This document shows positions 61,013 through 64,000 of a DNA stretch of 64,000 bases, piece after piece. The position numbers were made by a program, and so were the translations under genes. Each line of letters opens with the position of its first letter. Within the stretch, counting starts at the first letter, position 1. The notes beneath the pieces were generated by a model, which worked only from the letters and a program-made list of their open reading frames with translations, ran no database searches and was not told the origin of the DNA. This DNA is from Streptomyces eurocidicus (GTDB lineage: Bacteria > Actinomycetota > Actinomycetes > Streptomycetales > Streptomycetaceae), in the NCBI RefSeq assembly GCF_002891295.1, contig NZ_LGUI01000002.1, forward strand, positions 558,001 through 622,000, written 5' to 3'.

Positions 61013-62031
61013 ACCTCCACTGGTCCGTCGGGCCCGGCCGGCCCGCCACCCTCGTGGCCCCCCACCAGCCCGGAACCGAGGAGGCCCTCGCCTGGCTGGC
61101 CGCCGCGCACGACGCGCTCCGCGCCGGCCTGCGGGAACACGGCGCCGTGTACATACGCGGCCTGCCCGTGCACAGCGCCGAGACGTTCGCGCAGGTCCGG
61201 GACGTCCTTCTACCGCAGCACAGCACCCACCGGGAGACCGCCACACCCCGCGGCGACCTCGGCCACGACGCCCGCACCACCACGAACCCGCCCGCCGGCC
61301 AGTCGATCCGGACGCACAACGAGAACAGCTACGCCCTCACCTTCCCCGGGCTGCTCCTCTTCGGCTGCCTGACCGCCCCCGAGCAGGGCGGGGCCACCCC
61401 CGTCGCCGACTGCCGGAGCGTGCTGCGCTACCTCCCCTCGCACCTGGTCGACCGGATGCGGACGTACGGCTGGCTGCTCACCCGCACCTACTCCGACCGC
61501 CTCTCGGCGAACTGGCGGTCCGCATTCGGCACCGACTCCCCGGCCGAGGTCGAGCGCTACTGCGCCGAGAACCTCATCGCCTGCGACTGGCGCGCCGACG
61601 GCGGCCTCCGCACCCGCAGGCTGCGCCCCGGCGTCGTCCGGCACCCGGAGACCGGCGAGGAGGTGTGGTTCAACCACATGGCGTTCTGGAACGAATGGTC
61701 GCTGGACGAGAAGGCCCGCGAGATCCTCGTCGACGAGCTCGGCCACGCGGGACTGCCCTTCCACACGGGCTTCGGCGACGGCCTCCCCCTCACCCGGGGC
61801 GAGCTCTACACCATCAGCGCCGCCTACGAGGCGGCCACGGTCCGCCGCGCCTGGGAACCGGGCGACCTGATGCTCGTCGACAACATCCGCAGCGCGCACG
61901 GCCGCGACCCCTTCCGCGGCGACCGCCGGATCATGGTCGCCACGGGCGCCCCCGTGGCGCTCGCCGACTGCCGGCCCGCCGTCGAGCCCGCCGCCGCGCC
62001 CTTCCCGGCGCCGACGAGGATGGCGGCCTGA
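61009..62031 (+). CDS. TauD/TfdA-family Fe(II)/2-oxoglutarate dioxygenase (SyrP-like)
   Basis: A 340-residue mononuclear iron oxygenase. The 2-His-1-carboxylate facial triad is HNENSYAL (H-x-E) near residue 105 and the distal His in DNIRSAHGRDPFRGDRRI, with the 2-oxoglutarate-binding Arg in the final RxxR. N-terminal REHGAVYIRGLPV is typical of the TauD/SyrP group. Such enzymes hydroxylate amino acid or carrier-bound substrates in natural product pathways. GTG start overlapping the stop of the 37-residue ORF (GTGA). An in-frame GTG 19 codons upstream is possible, but the chosen start gives the usual N-terminus. The substrate is unknown. Confidence 0.88.
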   Translation: MNLHWSVGPGRPATLVAPHQPGTEEALAWLAAAHDALRAGLREHGAVYIRGLPVHSAETFAQVRDVLLPQHSTHRETATPRGDLGHDARTTTNPPAGQSIRTHNENSYALTFPGLLLFGCLTAPEQGGATPVADCRSVLRYLPSHLVDRMRTYGWLLTRTYSDRLSANWRSAFGTDSPAEVERYCAENLIACDWRADGGLRTRRLRPGVVRHPETGEEVWFNHMAFWNEWSLDEKAREILVDELGHAGLPFHTGFGDGLPLTRGELYTISAAYEAATVRRAWEPGDLMLVDNIRSAHGRDPFRGDRRIMVATGAPVALADCRPAVEPAAAPFPAPTRMAA

Positions 62032-62071
62032 CCGTGCGGAACGAACACCGGGGACGGGCCCGCCGGACGCG

Positions 62072-64000
62072 TCATGCCTCCGGCGGCCCCGAGGGCCCGC
62101 GCAGCGCCCGGTACAGCTCCTCGGCCCGCGCCAGGTGCGCGGCGGCCTCCGCCTCCTCGCGCACCGCCCGCAGGGCCTCCCCGAGGGCCTGGTGACCGTG
62201 CGCCGTCAGCAGGGGCTCCTGGGCCAGCCGGGCACCGGCCAGCGCGTCCCGCGCGGTCCCGAGCGCGCCCTCGGCGTCGCCCGTCGCCAGGAGCGCCTCG
62301 GAGAGCCGGAACAGACACTCCGTCTCGTTACGGGCGTGGCCGCTGTGCCGGGCGCGTTCCAGCACCCGGCGGTACAGCCGGGCGGCCTCCGCGTGACCGC
62401 CGCCGCGCAGGACGCTCTCCGCCTCCGTCATCAGCATCCTGATGAGCCACTTCTCGTCCTCGCTCCGGGTGAAGACGCCCGACAGCTCCCGGCACTGCGC
62501 ACCGATCCGGGCCAGGTCCATCCGCCGGTCCGGGTCCTCGACCTCTATCTGGAGCAGGAGGGTGCGCCGCCGCGCGACCAGCTCCCGGTCGCCGCTGACC
62601 TCCGCCACGGCCACCGACCGCTCCGCGTAGGCACGGGCCGCCGCGTAGTTCCCGAACTGGAGCTCCAGGTGGGCGAGCATCGCCAGGGTGAACAGCGCCA
62701 GCAGGAAGGGGCGCGGGCCGCCGCCCGGCGCGGGGGCGTCCCCGAAGATCTCCAGGACCTTCAGCAGATGCGCCCGCGAACGGTGCAGGGAGTCGGGGGA
62801 GGAGTGCTTCTGGAGCACCACCCCCGCCGCGTAGTAGGCGGTGCCCGCGATGTCGCCGCCGCAGTGTTCCACGGCGGCCGGCACCAGGGCGGTCGCGGCC
62901 TGCGCGAACGAGCCGAGCGGCACGATGTCCTCGAAGCAGGGCACGAGCGTGACGGTGTCCACGGCCAGCGCCACCGCGTCGGCGTCACCGCTCGCGGCCG
63001 CCTGCTCGACGACCGCGACGACCGTGGGCAGCGCGCTCCGCATCCACAGCATCGCCTCGCGCCCGGTGCCCACGTCCGCCCCCGCCGACCGCCGGGGGTG
63101 GATGTCGGCGGTCAGCGGACCGGCCAGCGGCTGCGAGGCCCGCACCGCGGCCACGACGCTGGCGCATATGTAGTCGGCCGCGCGGCGCACCACGGCACGG
63201 CGCTCCCGCTCGGTCAGCTCCGCCCGCGCCTTCGCCCGCGCGTACGCGCCCACCAGGTCGTGGAAGTGGTAGCGGCCCGGCGCGCGGGTCTCCAGGAGCA
63301 CGGCGTCGACCAGCGCCTCCAGCACCGTCTCCGCGTCCTGCTCCGGCAGGTCGAGAACGGCGGCCGCGCCCTTGACGTCGAACTCCGCGTAGTGCGGGAT
63401 CGACAGCGCCATGAACGCGCGGGCCTGCCGGGGCGGCAGCTGGGACGTCGACAGCTCGAAGACCGCCTCGACCGTCAGCTCCCCCACCCGGAGCTCCCCG
63501 AGCAGCCGGGCCTGGTCCGACACGCGCTCCAGCAGCGTGGCGACGCTCCACGCCGGCCGCGCCGCCAGCCGGGCACCGGCCGCGCGCAGCGCCAGCGGCA
63601 GATGCCCGCAGGCCGCCGCCAGCGCCGCGACGGCCTCCGGCTCCTCGTCGACCCGCCGGGCCCCGGCGACCTTGCCGATCAGCTCCACGGCGTCCTCGGG
63701 ACCCAGGCCCACCAGCGGCACGGTGAGGGTGGCGGGCATCGCCGCCAGGGCCCGCGCCGTGATCAGCACGGCGCACCGGGCCGCGCCCGGCAGCAGCGGT
63801 TCGACCTGCGCCACGCTGGTGGCGTTGTCGAGCACGACCAGCACCGCCCGCCGCGACAACAGGGTGCGGAACAGCGCCGAGCGGTCGGCGAGCGACGCGG
63901 GGAAGCGCTCGTGCGGAACGCCCAGCGCCGCCAGGAACCCCGTCAGGACCCCGGCCGGGTCGCACGGCGCCCCGTCGGGGCCGCGCAGGTTCGCGTACAG
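62072..64000 (-). CDS. AfsR-like NB-ARC/TPR transcriptional regulator (5' end outside window)
   Basis: The C-terminal 640 or so residues of a large STAND ATPase regulator, running off the right edge. It shows the end of a P-loop region (LYANLRGPDG, RAVLVVLDNATSVAQVEPLL with Walker B-type VVLDN), the GxP motif GHLPLALRAAGARLA, a helical winged region (YHFHDLVGAYARAKARAEL) and TPR-like helices to the end (ARLYRRVLERARHSGHARNE, EEAEAAAHLARAEELYRALR). The order matches AfsR/SARP-type activators of secondary metabolism. The DNA-binding and BTAD parts would lie upstream of the window. Confidence 0.9.
   Translation of the reverse strand: MYANLRGPDGAPCDPAGVLTGFLAALGVPHERFPASLADRSALFRTLLSRRAVLVVLDNATSVAQVEPLLPGAARCAVLITARALAAMPATLTVPLVGLGPEDAVELIGKVAGARRVDEEPEAVAALAAACGHLPLALRAAGARLAARPAWSVATLLERVSDQARLLGELRVGELTVEAVFELSTSQLPPRQARAFMALSIPHYAEFDVKGAAAVLDLPEQDAETVLEALVDAVLLETRAPGRYHFHDLVGAYARAKARAELTERERRAVVRRAADYICASVVAAVRASQPLAGPLTADIHPRRSAGADVGTGREAMLWMRSALPTVVAVVEQAAASGDADAVALAVDTVTLVPCFEDIVPLGSFAQAATALVPAAVEHCGGDIAGTAYYAAGVVLQKHSSPDSLHRSRAHLLKVLEIFGDAPAPGGGPRPFLLALFTLAMLAHLELQFGNYAAARAYAERSVAVAEVSGDRELVARRRTLLLQIEVEDPDRRMDLARIGAQCRELSGVFTRSEDEKWLIRMLMTEAESVLRGGGHAEAARLYRRVLERARHSGHARNETECLFRLSEALLATGDAEGALGTARDALAGARLAQEPLLTAHGHQALGEALRAVREEAEAAAHLARAEELYRALRGPSGPPEA

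Overview
The window comes from a very GC-rich actinomycete, almost certainly a Streptomyces or close relative. The evidence is strong third-position GC bias, many GTG/TTG starts, GTGA/ATGA stop-start overlaps and Streptomyces-type families (DUF317, BTAD/AfsR-like regulators, LuxR regulators, ankyrin glutaminase). Several decayed gene remnants sit between intact accessory genes, as is usual for a chromosome arm. No RNA genes, CRISPR arrays or complete mobile elements were seen.

Layout. (1) 1-2.4 kb: 5' part of gnd, then decayed genes (a one-base frameshifted small membrane protein, a DUF317 tail, an unrecognised fragment). (2) 2.5-7.4 kb: one very large secreted protein joining a ribosome-inactivating-protein (RIP) domain, hemopexin-like repeats, a ricin-type lectin and a GH18 chitinase. 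(3) 7.6-10.6 kb: regulator remnants, a small unknown gene and a glutaminase with ankyrin repeats. (4) 10.8-22.4 kb, minus strand: a tightly coupled operon with an adenylation-aldehyde dehydrogenase fusion, a ThDP enzyme, a ketosynthase, a condensation-domain protein, an alpha-oxoamine synthase, an ACP, an SDR and an MFS exporter. It looks like an orphan biosynthetic cluster for an acyl-ACP-derived amino ketone.

(5) 22.8-36.5 kb: an apparently dedicated sterol pathway. It holds squalene epoxidase, oxidosqualene cyclase with the DCTAE motif, CYP51 with both family signatures, a C14-reductase/Delta8-Delta7-isomerase fusion, a DHCR24-like Delta24 reductase, and an NSDHL-like dehydrogenase plus Rieske oxygenase like the SdmB/SdmA pair for C-4 demethylation. 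A MGDG-synthase-type glycosyltransferase and an MMPL/RND transporter are coupled to it. Together they would take squalene to a C-4- and C-14-demethylated, side-chain-reduced sterol and perhaps glycosylate and move it.

(6) 36.7-38.2 kb: a DEAD-box RNA helicase. (7) 38.3-58.0 kb, minus strand: a ten-gene, about 20-kb operon that matches no delivery system I know. It encodes a pertussis-toxin-like ADP-ribosyltransferase, two M91-like zinc proteases (one with a large C-terminal enzyme-like region), two paralogous beta-rich proteins alternating with these toxins, an MBL-fold protein, a fibre-like protein with heptad-like repeats, two large unknown proteins and a DUF6603-like protein. None of the toxin-like proteins has a signal peptide. 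(8) 58.7-64 kb: an ABM-type monooxygenase, a LuxR-family regulator, two small ORFs, a TauD-like dioxygenase and the C-terminal part of an AfsR-like NB-ARC/TPR regulator that leaves the window.

The strongest candidates for undescribed biology are the actinobacterial sterol cluster, the toxin/beta-rich-carrier operon, and the RIP-chitinase fusion.
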